Part shown: positions 1 through 9,066 of the stretch, in pieces | Numbering within the stretch: the stretch's first letter is position 1 | Layout: every line of letters starts with the position of its first letter | Assembly: GCA_001725155.1 (NCBI GenBank) | Contig: MEFP01000019.1 | Location: 434,001-498,000 of the forward strand | Reading direction: 5' to 3' | DNA length: 64,000 bases | Source of the DNA: Lysobacteraceae bacterium SCN 69-320 | GTDB taxonomy: Bacteria; Pseudomonadota; Gammaproteobacteria; Xanthomonadales; Rhodanobacteraceae | The notes under the pieces: model-generated | The model's input: only the letters and a program-made list of their open reading frames with translations | Database searches by the model: none | What the model was told of the DNA's origin: nothing | Translations under genes and position numbers: made by a program

Positions 1-1197
1 GCCCAGGACCATCGCCGCCCCGGCGCAACCGACGACGACCGCCCAGGGCGGCGCGCGGGCCAGCACGAGCAGCGCGAACGCCGCCGCGGCCAGCAGCAGG
101 TCCGCCGGACCGTGCATGGCCGTGATCCATACCGGATCGACGAACGCCGCGAGCAGCACGCCGACGACGGACGCATTGATGCCGAGCAGCGCGCGCTGCA
201 TGAACGGATGGCCGCGCACGCGCTGCCACAGCGGCAGCGCGCCGCCGACGAGCAGGAAGGCCGGCAGGAAGATCGCGACCAGCGCGAGCGCGGCGCCGGC
301 GATGCCGTTCGGTGCCGGCGCGGAAACCGCGCCGAGATAGGCCGCAAACGTGAACAGCGGTCCCGGCACGGCCTGGGCAGCGCCGTAACCGGCCAGGAAC
401 ACGTCGTTGGACACCCAGCCCGGCGCGACGGTCTGCGCCTGCAGCAGCGGCAGCACCACGTGGCCGCCGCCGAACACCAGCGCGCCGGCGCGATAGAACG
501 CATCGAACAGGCGCAGCGCCTGGCTGTCCGCCTGCCGCGCGAGCAGCGGCAGCACGAACAGCAGCAGCGCGTACAGCGCGAGCAGGATCACGCCGCCGCG
601 CGTGCGCAGCGACGACGCAAACGGCGGCGGCGGCAGCGCCGTCGCCGTCTTCAGCACGCTGCCGGCCAGGCCGCCGAGCCCGAGTGCCGCGGCCTGCGTG
701 GCCGCTCCGGGCCAGCGCAGCGCGAGCGCCGCAGCGACGAGCGCGATGCCCGCACGCGGCAGGTCGGGGCAGAGGCTGCGTCCCATGCCCCACAGCGCCT
801 GCGCGACCACGGCGACGGCGACGACTTCGAGGCCGTGCAGCCAGGCCGCGCCCGGGCTGACGCCGCTGCCGCGCAGCAGCAGAGCGAACCCGACCAGCAG
901 CACGGCCGAGGGCAAGGTGAAACCGAGCCAGGCCGCGAACGCGCCGCGCCAGCCGGCGCGCAGCAGACCGAGCGCGATGCCGACCTGGCTGCTCGCCGGC
1001 CCCGGCAGGAACTGGCACAACGCGACGAGATCGGCATAGGCGTGATCGTCCAGCCAGCGCCTGCGCTCGACGAATTCGCTGCGGAAATAGCCCAGGTGCG
1101 CGAGCGGGCCGCCGAAGCTGCTCAGGCCCAGGCGCAGGAAGATGCGGAACACCTCGGGCGCCGGACCGCGTGCCGGCGCCCCGGTGGCGGTAGTCAT
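1..1197 (-). CDS. chrA: Chromate transporter, CHR family (3' end outside window)
   Basis: Inner-membrane transporter of the CHR superfamily; characterised members export chromate. The reverse strand reads open from an ATG at 1197 to the window edge, at least 399 residues, so the C-terminus is missing. Near the N-terminus is the family motif FLRLGLSSFGGPLAHLGYF, followed by the family pattern FRSEFVERRRWL and the segment LCQFLPGPASSQVG. A second block with FGGGHVVLPLL and GAAQAVPGPLFTFAAYLG is the second CHR half, so this is the long two-domain form. The rest is a run of hydrophobic helices. It is divergent from the monooxygenase at 1473, with 275 bases between them. The substrate is inferred from the family. 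Confidence 0.9.
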   Translation of the reverse strand, partial: MTTATGAPARGPAPEVFRIFLRLGLSSFGGPLAHLGYFRSEFVERRRWLDDHAYADLVALCQFLPGPASSQVGIALGLLRAGWRGAFAAWLGFTLPSAVLLVGFALLLRGSGVSPGAAWLHGLEVVAVAVVAQALWGMGRSLCPDLPRAGIALVAAALALRWPGAATQAAALGLGGLAGSVLKTATALPPPPFASSLRTRGGVILLALYALLLFVLPLLARQADSQALRLFDAFYRAGALVFGGGHVVLPLLQAQTVAPGWVSNDVFLAGYGAAQAVPGPLFTFAAYLGAVSAPAPNGIAGAALALVAIFLPAFLLVGGALPLWQRVRGHPFMQRALLGINASVVGVLLAAFVDPVWITAMHGPADLLLAAAAFALLVLARAPPWAVVVGCAGAAMVLG

Positions 1198-1472
1198 GCG
1201 CGCACGTCCCGACGGAAATCGACGGAGCATGGTAAGAAAGCACCCGCGACAGCGGCAACCGCGACGCCTACGTTGCCGCTCCGCCCCCATTGCGCCGATC
1301 GGCGTCGCTGCCGTCGCGCGGCGGCGGACGCGCAGACCGGTCGGCTGGCCGCGACCATGGTCGCAGTCGCCCTGCCCCTGTTCCCGGCCCCAATCGCCCC
1401 CAACTGGCTGCGATCGTCCGGCCGGCGCGATGCACCGGTCCCGCCATTCCGCCAACCCGACCGGAGATCCCG

Positions 1473-2468
1473 ATGCCGCCCATTTCCCTGCTCGAACTCG
1501 GCCGCGTGCGCGAAGGCTCAGACCGCCGCGCCGCCCTCGACGATGCGCGCGCGCTGGCCTGCGCCGCGGAGACCTGGGGCTATCGCCGCATCTGGGTCGC
1601 CGAGCATCACAACATGCCGATCGTCACGACGGCGGCGACCTCGCTAGTCATCGCGCATCTCGCGGCCGCGACGCGGACCATCCGCGTCGGCGCCGGCGGC
1701 ATCATGCTGCCCAACCACGCCCCCTACGTCATCGCCGAACAGTTCGGCACCCTGGAAACCCTGTTTCCGGGGCGCATCGACCTCGGCCTCGGCCGCGCGC
1801 CGGGCACCGACCAGGTCACCCTGCGCGCGCTGCGCCGCGATCCGTCCGCGTCCGATCATTTCCCGCAGGACGTGCTCGAACTGCAGGCCTTTCTCGCACC
1901 GGCGCAGCCGGGCCAGCGCATCGAGGCCGTGCCGGGATCGGGCACGCAGGTGCCGCTGTGGATACTCGGCTCCAGCCTCTACGGCGCCCAGCTCGCAGCC
2001 GAACTCGGCCTGCCCTACGCATTCGCCGCGCATTTCGCGCCGCAGGCGCTGGATGCGGCGCTGCAGATCTACCGCGAACGCTTCAAGCCGTCGGCGCAGC
2101 TGCAGCAGCCCTATGCGCTGGTCAGCGCCAACGTCATCGCCGCGCCCACGGATGCCGAGGCGAAATTCCTCGCCACCTCGCAGCAGATGTCCTTCGCCGA
2201 CCACGTGCGCGGCACGCGCCGGCTGACCCAGCCGCCGATCGCCGACATCGAAAGCTACTGGACGCCGCAGGAAAAGGCCCATGCCTCGCAGATGCTCGCC
2301 TGCAGCATCGTCGGCAGCCCGGCCACGGTACGCGCGGGACTGCAGGCGCTGGTCGAACGCACGCGCGCCGACGAACTCATGATCGTCTCCGACGTGTTCG
2401 ACCCGGCGCTGCGCCAGCGCTCGTTTCGCATGATCGCGGAGATTGCCGGCGCGCTGCCGGGCGGCTGA
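1473..2468 (+). CDS. LLM-class flavin-dependent oxidoreductase (luciferase-like monooxygenase)
   Basis: Predicted cytoplasmic flavin-dependent monooxygenase of the bacterial luciferase-like family, 331 residues. The start is the ATG at 1473, preceded by a GGAG-type ribosome site; an upstream in-frame extension is arginine-rich and unlike the family. Family signatures are WVAEHHNMP near residue 50, [18 protein letters not shown] near 70-90 and [11 protein letters not shown] near 115. These are typical of the single-component YhbW/MsnO8-like group. The C-terminal region [17 protein letters not shown] followed by [12 protein letters not shown] also fits. The substrate cannot be told from sequence. 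It stands alone and is divergent from chrA. Confidence 0.9.
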   Translation: MPPISLLELGRVREGSDRRAALDDARALACAAETWGYRRIWVAEHHNMPIVTTAATSLVIAHLAAATRTIRVGAGGIMLPNHAPYVIAEQFGTLETLFPGRIDLGLGRAPGTDQVTLRALRRDPSASDHFPQDVLELQAFLAPAQPGQRIEAVPGSGTQVPLWILGSSLYGAQLAAELGLPYAFAAHFAPQALDAALQIYRERFKPSAQLQQPYALVSANVIAAPTDAEAKFLATSQQMSFADHVRGTRRLTQPPIADIESYWTPQEKAHASQMLACSIVGSPATVRAGLQALVERTRADELMIVSDVFDPALRQRSFRMIAEIAGALPGG

Positions 2469-2592
2469 CCCGGCGCACGGTGCCCGCACCGGCAGCCGCC
2501 GCCGGTGCGGGCACATGACAGTCGCGCCCCCGCGCATACGCTAGCCAGCGTACAGGCGCCGCTTGCCGCGCCGTCGATCGCGGAGCACAGCA

Positions 2593-3828
2593 ATGGACGA
2601 GTTGCTTTACGAGCTGATGAAAAGCTTCGCCGGCGCGGCCGCGAGCACCCTGGAACAGCAGGCCGCGACGGCGGCGCTGCAGGCGCTGGGGCTCGGCATC
2701 GCCGACAGCGAGAGCGCGTTCCAGGCCGATGTCGAAACCTCGCTGAAGACCATCGCCGTCGAAATCGGCCAGCTCGGCACAGCGCTCGCGGCGCTCGGCG
2801 CGGCCGATGCGCGGATCAGCGAACAGATCAGCGACGCGGAGCTGCAGTCGCTGCTGACGGCCTATACGACCAGCGTCAGCACGATCAACGAATATTTCCA
2901 GATCTACGCGCTGGCCAGCGCCAACCTCGGCAACGCGGCCATGCGCGACGCGTCGATCCAGCAGCTCTACAGCTTCCTGTCGTCGTCGGCGTTCCCCGCC
3001 CAGGTCGCGACCGAGATGCGCAACATCAACAGCTTCGTCAACGGCACAGGCGAACTGACCAACCTGATCGCGTATCAGCAGCCGCATGTCTATGCGAGCT
3101 TCACGGCCTACGTGGCATCGCCGGGCAACTGGGTGCATCAGGTCAACGGCCTCGGCAACTTTCCCGACAACGCGCTGCTCTACCAGACATTCCTCGATGC
3201 GGTCTCCGCCAACGGCAGCATCGAGCAGAGCCTGCTCGACGACGTGATTCCGGCCTTGAAGAATGCCCTGCTCGCGCAGACGCGCGGACTGGCCTTCCTG
3301 CGCGCCGCCTGGGGCGGCGGGCCGCAGCAGGCGCAGCTCGAAGAATTCAGCGACAACATCGTCGCCCAGGCCAAGGCCATGCAGTCGGCCTTCGCCGCGA
3401 TAACCGCGTTCGACGGCTATCTCAACGGCGCCATGAACCAGCACGCGATCGCGCTGAGCCAGGACGATCTGAACAATTTCCGGGGCGGCAACGTGCAGGG
3501 CTGGCCCGGAATCTGGTGGTCGGCGGTGATTCCCGACAGCAACGATGAGGGCCAGGCCTTGCAGCCGGGCTACTTCTTCAATATGCCCGGGACGCCGTTC
3601 AATCTGATGGCCCAGGTGCTGCAGGGCCCGCAGCTGCGCTTCTACGGCAACTTCGTCGCGATCACGCGCGGCAGCGAATTCCCCGACTACCGCGTCGACG
3701 GCAACCCGATGCACGTGGTCGTCTCGCCGATGCCCAGCGCCGTGGTCTCGCCGGCGCTGAGCCAGGCGATCACGGACTTCAATGCCATCCTGACTGCGGT
3801 GATCCAGGCGGCGCCGGCCAGCGGTTGA
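2593..3828 (+). CDS. Unrecognised protein, helical N-terminal two thirds
   Basis: I do not recognise this 411-residue protein. The ATG at 2593 follows GGAG at good spacing. Residues 1-300 are rich in Ala, Gln, Leu and Ser and look like long amphipathic helices. There is no signal peptide and no clear membrane helix. After about residue 300 the composition changes to Trp, Gly, Pro and aromatic residues (for example NFRGGNVQGWPGIWWSAV), suggesting a small beta-rich C-terminal domain. A helical bundle followed by a beta domain is also the shape of some alpha-helical pore-forming toxins, but no family motif supports that. It lies 460 bases upstream of the six-gene signalling operon, on the same strand; no link is shown. 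Confidence 0.7.
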   Translation: MDELLYELMKSFAGAAASTLEQQAATAALQALGLGIADSESAFQADVETSLKTIAVEIGQLGTALAALGAADARISEQISDAELQSLLTAYTTSVSTINEYFQIYALASANLGNAAMRDASIQQLYSFLSSSAFPAQVATEMRNINSFVNGTGELTNLIAYQQPHVYASFTAYVASPGNWVHQVNGLGNFPDNALLYQTFLDAVSANGSIEQSLLDDVIPALKNALLAQTRGLAFLRAAWGGGPQQAQLEEFSDNIVAQAKAMQSAFAAITAFDGYLNGAMNQHAIALSQDDLNNFRGGNVQGWPGIWWSAVIPDSNDEGQALQPGYFFNMPGTPFNLMAQVLQGPQLRFYGNFVAITRGSEFPDYRVDGNPMHVVVSPMPSAVVSPALSQAITDFNAILTAVIQAAPASG

Positions 3829-4288
3829 CTGCGAGGATCCACAGCCGGCACTGAAAACCGCCCGAGACTGCAGAAACAGCGTATGTCCCGCAAATGTCCG
3901 CGCGCCGTCGTCGACCGCCAGGTGACGGCGCGCGGCGAACGGCTGGCGTCGATCGGCGCAAGTGCGCCTCGATCACTCGCACGGGTTCGGGCCGGCACTG
4001 TGTCCGCACGCATTCCGCAGGAATGGGCAAATCGCTGGGGCACCGCCCCTTGACGCGCTCGCGCATAGCCGGTCCGCGCTCAAGCTCCCCGGCATGAGCG
4101 GCATCGCGTCGCATCGCCGCCTGCGACGCCCCACTCTTTCAAGGCTGTCACCGCCAGCCCTTCAAGAAACCGCGTCGCGGCCTGCGCCGCGATCGCCGAG
4201 TCAGCGGAGCAACTGCGGTACTGAGAGGTTTCGCGCCGACCCGACAGATCCCTTCCGTGCATAGCGCAAGCCACAGGAGAAAACAGCC
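3829..4288. other. Non-coding stretch upstream of the motor/kinase operon
   Basis: 460 bases without a convincing gene. The short open frames here have arginine-rich, shadow-like composition. The operon promoter should lie here. A TTGACG hexamer occurs at 4050-4055, but no good -10 partner follows at usual spacing, so I do not call a promoter. An AGGAGA ribosome site for the next gene lies near 4274-4279. Confidence 0.5.
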
Positions 4289-5659
4289 GTGACGTCGTCA
4301 TCGTCCGTGACTCGAGTCAATCCGTCTCCTGCGCTGACCGACCGCGACGCTATCCATGGCGACCGTAAGCTGACCGGCCAACTTCTGCTCGACATCGCAA
4401 ACGATCCGCGGTTCAGCGCGCGGCACAGGGAGCTCGATGCGCTCGCACGCGCGGTGGCCGCGGGAGGCAGCGCCGAATCGCTATGGCACGGCGTCGATCT
4501 GCACGCGTCCTTCACGCCGGAAAGCACGATCCGGCTCGCGCCGCGGAGACTTCGCTGGGTGCCGGCTTTCATCGGTGCGCTGGCAGGCATCGTCGTATTT
4601 CTTCCGGTTGCCTGGACCTGGTGGTCCCTGCATCGGGCGACGCAAGCCTACCAGCAACTGCTCGCCCAGGGCCCGAAACAGGAAGGCGCCAGCTTCCTGC
4701 AATTGTGGGCAACCGGATTCGAAGGCTTGCTGCCGCAGCACCTGTGGCTGTCCGACGTCGCCCAATGGGCAGTGATCCTGATTGCCTCGAGTGTGCTGCT
4801 GATCGTACTGGAACGCGTCATCTCCCGATCGGCCGACAGAAACGACGAGGAATCGCACCGGGAATGTGCGACCCGGCTCGCGCAAACTCTCAGCTACGCA
4901 ACGATCACGATCAACAGCGGCAACATCGAGGACCCGATACAGCGCCTGGAGATCGTCGCCGAAACGATCGCGAAGCTGCTGGACGCCCACCGCCGGACCA
5001 GCGACGCCGCCGCACAGCTGACCAGAGCCGCGTCGGGACTGGAAGCAGCCACGAGCCGCATGACCTCGAAGCTGGAGGATTCCCTCTCGACGCTGCTGGA
5101 GGGATTCAACAGCAGCATCGAGGGAACGGTCACGTCCCTGGGCGACGCGGTGCAGACGGTGACCGCCGAGCTTCTCCGATCGGCCGGGACGATCTCGCAA
5201 GACTTCAGCCAATCCATCGTCAGTACCTCCGACACCCTCGAAGCCGCGGCCACGACTGCTGCGGGAAAGCTCACCGCTAGCGCCGATCGGATCGCCCAGT
5301 CCTCGAACGAAATGCAGACCGCGGCCAGCGCGTCGACGGCCGCGCAGCAGACACTGGCCGGCGCCGCGGCGCGCATCGAGGTGAACGTCCAGTCGCTGGA
5401 GAACGCGCTGCGCTCGCAGCTGAAAGAACTGACCGATGCGATCAGCCGCGAAACCGGTGCGCTGAGGGGAACCACAGGCGACTTCGCCAGACAGGTCTCT
5501 GCCAACACCAGCGAGGTCGGTCTCTCACTCGGCCAGCACACGTCCGCGTTGCAGCACCAGATTTCGGAGCTGACGCAAATACGCGCGTCGATCGAGCGTC
5601 TGCTGGATGAAAAAACCGATGGCGACCTGCCCCGCCCCCTGCAAGCGGCCGGGAGGTAA
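4289..5659 (+). CDS. Two-TM protein with long cytoplasmic coiled-coil tail; candidate motor/scaffold subunit
   Basis: First gene of a six-gene operon, 456 residues, GTG start behind AGGAGA. It has a soluble N-terminal region (1-88), one membrane helix at about 90-112, a short loop, and a second helix at about 158-177. A 260-residue tail follows, rich in Ala, Ser, Thr, Leu and Glu with heptad character, predicted as coiled coil. The tail resembles those of methyl-accepting or ZorA-type proteins. The architecture (membrane helices plus long cytoplasmic coiled coil, followed by a MotB-like partner) parallels ZorA of Zorya and MotA/ExbB-type stators. The classic four-helix MotA fold is not visible, so the resemblance is topological. 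An alternative is a membrane scaffold for the downstream kinases and phosphatase. Confidence 0.6.
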   Translation: MTSSSSVTRVNPSPALTDRDAIHGDRKLTGQLLLDIANDPRFSARHRELDALARAVAAGGSAESLWHGVDLHASFTPESTIRLAPRRLRWVPAFIGALAGIVVFLPVAWTWWSLHRATQAYQQLLAQGPKQEGASFLQLWATGFEGLLPQHLWLSDVAQWAVILIASSVLLIVLERVISRSADRNDEESHRECATRLAQTLSYATITINSGNIEDPIQRLEIVAETIAKLLDAHRRTSDAAAQLTRAASGLEAATSRMTSKLEDSLSTLLEGFNSSIEGTVTSLGDAVQTVTAELLRSAGTISQDFSQSIVSTSDTLEAAATTAAGKLTASADRIAQSSNEMQTAASASTAAQQTLAGAAARIEVNVQSLENALRSQLKELTDAISRETGALRGTTGDFARQVSANTSEVGLSLGQHTSALQHQISELTQIRASIERLLDEKTDGDLPRPLQAAGR

Positions 5660-5664
5660 CGCCG

Positions 5665-6168
5665 ATGGCGCACTACGGACGGCGCACGGCTGAGAAGCCC
5701 AACGTGGCGGCCATCATGGCGGGCTGGCTCTTCGCCGATCTGCTGCTTGTGCTGTTCCTCGTCGGCATAGGGACACAGACGAACAACAAACCTCCACCGT
5801 TGCCTCCACCGCCGCCACCGCCTCCGCCAAGCCTGGCGAAGGAACCCGTCTCGATCACGCTGGACGTGCGCTACCAGGACATCCTGGCGGGCGGAGAAGC
5901 GCGCCGGCAGGCTGTCGCGGAGGTGCGCGGGCAAGTGGCCGCCGCCGTTGCCGACAGGCAAAAACTCGGGGGCGAGCGTGCGGGGATGGTCCTGATCTGG
6001 GGCTATCACGAGGATGTAGGCAGCGGCTTGCGGATATCCGCCGCCGTCACGGAGGGGCTCGCGGAGGCCGACAGGACATTCTTCGGCAACAGCACGCTGC
6101 GCTCGTTCTGGGGCGGCGGACGACAGCCGAAATCCCGCGTCATGCTGGAAATCTACGTGCTCAAGTAA
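5665..6168 (+). CDS. MotB/OmpA-like single-TM envelope protein
   Basis: 167 residues, starting 5 bases after the previous stop, whose end overlaps the GGGAGG ribosome site. The N-terminus is cytoplasmic. One membrane helix at about 16-36 contains WLFADLLLVLFLVGIG, with an aspartate placed like the proton-binding Asp of MotB, ExbD and ZorB. A run of about ten prolines follows, then a 105-residue periplasmic domain. Its end (VLIWGYHEDVGSG, then FWGGGRQPK and RVMLEIYVL) follows the spacing of OmpA-like peptidoglycan-binding domains, where GHTD and NRRVEI stand at these places. The match is weak, and the loop residues that bind peptidoglycan are not clearly conserved. It is probably the partner of the preceding coiled-coil protein. 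Confidence 0.62.
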   Translation: MAHYGRRTAEKPNVAAIMAGWLFADLLLVLFLVGIGTQTNNKPPPLPPPPPPPPPSLAKEPVSITLDVRYQDILAGGEARRQAVAEVRGQVAAAVADRQKLGGERAGMVLIWGYHEDVGSGLRISAAVTEGLAEADRTFFGNSTLRSFWGGGRQPKSRVMLEIYVLK

Positions 6169-6198
6169 CCCTGGCACTCACCCGGAGAGGAATCGACC

Positions 6199-6861
6199 GT
6201 GTCAAACATTCTGCCTTTCTACCTGGTCTGCGACGAATCGTCCTCGATGGATGGGCCGCCGCTGAAAGCGATGAACGACGCGCTACCCGAACTGCATCGC
6301 GAGATCGGCACGAATCCCGTCGTCTGCGACAAGACCCGATTCAGCATCGTCACGTTCAACGATGAGGCAGCGATCCTGCAGCCGCTGGCCGACCTCTCCC
6401 AGATCACCCGCCTGCCCGAACTGAGGGCATCGGGCACGACGAACTATGCCGCCGTGTTCGAGCTGCTGCGCAGCGAGATCGACAGCGATGTGGCGGCACT
6501 GAAGGCCGATGGCCACCGTGTGTTCCGCCCTTCGATTTTTTTCCTGTCCGACGGCTATCCGAATCTGGACCGGGATTGGCAGAAAGCACTCGCCGATCTG
6601 CTCGATCCGGCCTGGAAGCTGCGTCCCAACATCATCGCATTCGGCATCGGCAACGCCGATCCCGCGATCATCAGCAAGGTCGGAGTCACCCGGGCGTTCA
6701 TGGCCGATGGAACGATGACACCCGCGCAGGCGCTCACCGAGTTCGCGGCGGTGTTGACTCGGTCGATCATCAACTCCGGATCCGCCGCCGGCGACGCGCC
6801 CTCGCCGCTCATGCCCTCGGTAGTTCCGGGATTCACGGCATTGCCCGCCGACGAGGTCTGA
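6199..6861 (+). CDS. TerY-like von Willebrand factor A domain protein
   Basis: 220-residue cytoplasmic vWA domain with a GTG start behind GGAGAGG. The metal-ion adhesion site is complete: DESSS at residues 12-16, Thr in ASGTTNYAA at about 80-81, and Asp in FFLSDGYPN at 118. The domain fills the protein except for a Ser/Pro-rich C-terminal tail of about 30 residues. The pattern (SFLVCDxSxSM, then GTTNY, then FFLSDGxPTD) is that of the TerY family, which is found in operons with a PP2C phosphatase and an atypical kinase. Here both follow directly. It probably acts as a metal-dependent adaptor that binds a partner of the kinase/phosphatase switch. No TerC or TerD gene is in the window. Confidence 0.88.
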   Translation: MSNILPFYLVCDESSSMDGPPLKAMNDALPELHREIGTNPVVCDKTRFSIVTFNDEAAILQPLADLSQITRLPELRASGTTNYAAVFELLRSEIDSDVAALKADGHRVFRPSIFFLSDGYPNLDRDWQKALADLLDPAWKLRPNIIAFGIGNADPAIISKVGVTRAFMADGTMTPAQALTEFAAVLTRSIINSGSAAGDAPSPLMPSVVPGFTALPADEV

Positions 6862-6874
6862 CGAGGCGACCGGC

Positions 6875-8032
6875 ATGGGAACGAAACCTACAACAGACGG
6901 ACAGAACGCGCCTTCTGAAACTACCGCGCCAGCGGAAACCGGCACGCCCGAATCGGCAGCGCAGACCACCTTGCCGCCGCACGGAACTGAATCGCCGCCG
7001 GCAATAGTGAACTCCGGCCCGGACAGCGGCTGTTCCGCATCGCCGGTTCCGCTCGCAACGCCCGATGCAGCGGGCGGCACGGAGCCTGCGTCGATCAGGG
7101 ACGTCGCAACGTTGCCAACCGACGATCCGGCTACCGTGAACGCATCCGCCCAGCCTGCCGTCGCTACGGCGGCAACGCAGTGGCTGTGGATCGGCAAGCG
7201 AGGAAGGCTGCCGCCGGTACCGGCACGCATCACGCAGCAACCGACCGAGATCCCGGTGCAGGTTCCCGACACCGTCGTGGAATGGGCGGACTTGCGTGGG
7301 CTCTCGATTCGCGGCCTGTCGATCCGAGGGCATGGGCATCGCTACGAAGGCAGCGTTCGTCAGGACCAGATCGCCTTGGGAGAGATCGGAGAAAAATCGC
7401 TGGTCTGCTGTGCCGTCGCCGACGGACTGGGCACACAGCCTGCCTCTCATCTCGGCGCGGCCTTCGCGGCACGGCTGGCCGCGTCGTGGCCGCGGGCCGA
7501 AACGCTGCTAACCGCGCAAGGCACGCAGTTCGACTGCAGCGAAATCAGCGCAGCGCTGCAGTCCGAAGCGCAGCAACGGGGCCTCGATCCGGAAACCGTC
7601 AGCACTACGCTGACGTTCGCCGTAATCGCGCGAGATGCGACCGTCGGGGCGGACGGAATCCCGCACTGGCAGGTCGCGGTTGCGCAGATCGGTGATTCGC
7701 ACGCCTATCGTCTGCGTTCCGGCCGCTGGACTGCGCTGACGAAGCATGACGGCGCGGCGGAATCGCTGAGCAACGTCGTCGAGCCGCTTCCGCGGTATTC
7801 GAGAGCCAGCGTGTGGCACCTCGACATGATGGCTGGGGATGTGCTGGCACTGACCACGGATGGGACAGGCAACCTGCTGGAGGATCAGCCGGAGTTCGCG
7901 CTGGAGCTGGCGTCCTGCTGGCAGCAGTCGGCGCCATCGCCGTCCGCCCTGCTCCGCGTTCTCGACGCGGCGGTCAAATCCTACGACGACGACAGGACGT
8001 TCCTGGCGATCCGGTTCGAAGCCGTGCCATGA
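6875..8032 (+). CDS. PP2C-family Ser/Thr protein phosphatase
   Basis: 385 residues. The first 130 or so are low-complexity (Thr, Pro, Ala, Ser) and probably disordered. The catalytic domain runs from about 140 to the end. Metal-binding and catalytic PP2C motifs are visible: SIRGHGHRYEGSVRQDQ (the usual RxxxNQDA region), VADGLG at 181-186, IGDSHAYRL, ALTTDGTGN and SYDDDRTFLAIR. An imperfect 15-base tandem duplication gives LSIRGLSIRG at 143-152. The gene overlaps the next by ATGA, implying translational coupling with the kinase it probably opposes. In TerY-P-type triads the phosphatase, vWA protein and kinase form one module. The long disordered N-terminus may be a docking arm or itself a substrate. 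Confidence 0.9.
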   Translation: MGTKPTTDGQNAPSETTAPAETGTPESAAQTTLPPHGTESPPAIVNSGPDSGCSASPVPLATPDAAGGTEPASIRDVATLPTDDPATVNASAQPAVATAATQWLWIGKRGRLPPVPARITQQPTEIPVQVPDTVVEWADLRGLSIRGLSIRGHGHRYEGSVRQDQIALGEIGEKSLVCCAVADGLGTQPASHLGAAFAARLAASWPRAETLLTAQGTQFDCSEISAALQSEAQQRGLDPETVSTTLTFAVIARDATVGADGIPHWQVAVAQIGDSHAYRLRSGRWTALTKHDGAAESLSNVVEPLPRYSRASVWHLDMMAGDVLALTTDGTGNLLEDQPEFALELASCWQQSAPSPSALLRVLDAAVKSYDDDRTFLAIRFEAVP

Positions 8033-9066
8033 GCGTCGACCTGTCCACGCTCCATCTGGGCCGGAAGCTCGGCGATGGCGGACAGGCGGAGGTGTTTCTG
8101 GTGGAGAACCGTCCGGGTCTCGCGTTCAAGCGCTACAGGCCGAACGCGCTGCAGGCGTTCCGCCCCGACGTGCTCGAGGAACTGGCCGCGGAAACCGAGC
8201 ATCTGAAACTGGAAGGACGGCCGATCACCTACTGGGCGACCTGGCCGACGGAAACCGTCACGCATCGGTCGCAGGTGATCGGGTTTCTGATGCCGCTACT
8301 GGCGAATGAATTCTTCTTTCCGGACGGAAACCTTCGCGGAAAACCGGCAACCTTCGCGTTCCTCGCCCGCGAGCCCGCCCCGTTCTGGGACGACGTGCGC
8401 CTTCCCGGCCCGATCGAGCGGGTCCAGTTGCTCGCCCAGCTCGCCGGCATCCTGCAGCAGCTGCATCACCGGAAAATGGTCTTCGGCGACCTCTCGTGGA
8501 GCAATGTGCAGTGGGCCCAGACTCCGGTCCGCCGCGTCATCCTGCTCGACTGCGACGGCATCCGCTTGCTCAAGGGGGCTCCCGTTGCGAGGCAGCTCGA
8601 CACCCCGGACTGGACCGACCCGTACGCGATCCGGGGCAGCGTTCCGGACAGGGATCGCGATTGCTACAAATTGGCGCTCATGGTCCTGCGGGTGCTGAGC
8701 CAGCATCTGACCGTGCGGCTTTCCGATCTGCAATGGCCGGCGCTGCAAGGGCTGCCGGCAGGAACCGCCGGTGCGATCACCGACCTTCTGCAACGCGCAG
8801 CGGGCCCTGCAGGCAGCCGCCCCTCCGCGACGGAGTGGCGTCACGCCCTGGAGGGACGCCCAGCCCGGCAGGTCCCGATTGCATCGCCGCGAGCGAAACC
8901 CGCCATGCCACCCACGCCTCCTGTGACTGAGCGCCAGTGGAACACGCTCGCCGCGTCGTCACCGTCCACGACTGTCTCCGTGCCTTCTGCCGAGCCGACG
9001 GGCGCTGCGAACGCCGACGACGCGCGCCGGTGGAAGGCCGTGGCCCCACCTGACGATCTGTCGTGA
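8029..9066 (+). CDS. Divergent protein kinase (TerY-P triad type), first copy
   Basis: 345 residues, ATG in an ATGA overlap with the PP2C gene. A kinase fold can be followed: glycine loop LGRKLGDGGQAEVFLV at 10-25, ATP-binding lysine in LAFKRYR at 34, catalytic loop MVFGDLSWSNVQW with Asp and Asn, and metal-binding DCDGIR in place of DFG. The usual HRD histidine is replaced by Phe-Gly. The segment TPDWTDPYA, where an activation loop and APE motif would be, is characteristic of this group. After residue 280 there is a Pro/Ser-rich tail. It probably phosphorylates an operon partner. Its closest relative nearby is the next gene. Confidence 0.85.
   Translation: MSVDLSTLHLGRKLGDGGQAEVFLVENRPGLAFKRYRPNALQAFRPDVLEELAAETEHLKLEGRPITYWATWPTETVTHRSQVIGFLMPLLANEFFFPDGNLRGKPATFAFLAREPAPFWDDVRLPGPIERVQLLAQLAGILQQLHHRKMVFGDLSWSNVQWAQTPVRRVILLDCDGIRLLKGAPVARQLDTPDWTDPYAIRGSVPDRDRDCYKLALMVLRVLSQHLTVRLSDLQWPALQGLPAGTAGAITDLLQRAAGPAGSRPSATEWRHALEGRPARQVPIASPRAKPAMPPTPPVTERQWNTLAASSPSTTVSVPSAEPTGAANADDARRWKAVAPPDDLS

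Noticed and set aside
112-1647. 511-codon open frame on the plus strand across the chromate transporter gene
   Set aside because: Arg/Ala/Glu/Gln-rich composition typical of the antisense of GC-rich DNA; the minus strand carries clear CHR-family motifs.
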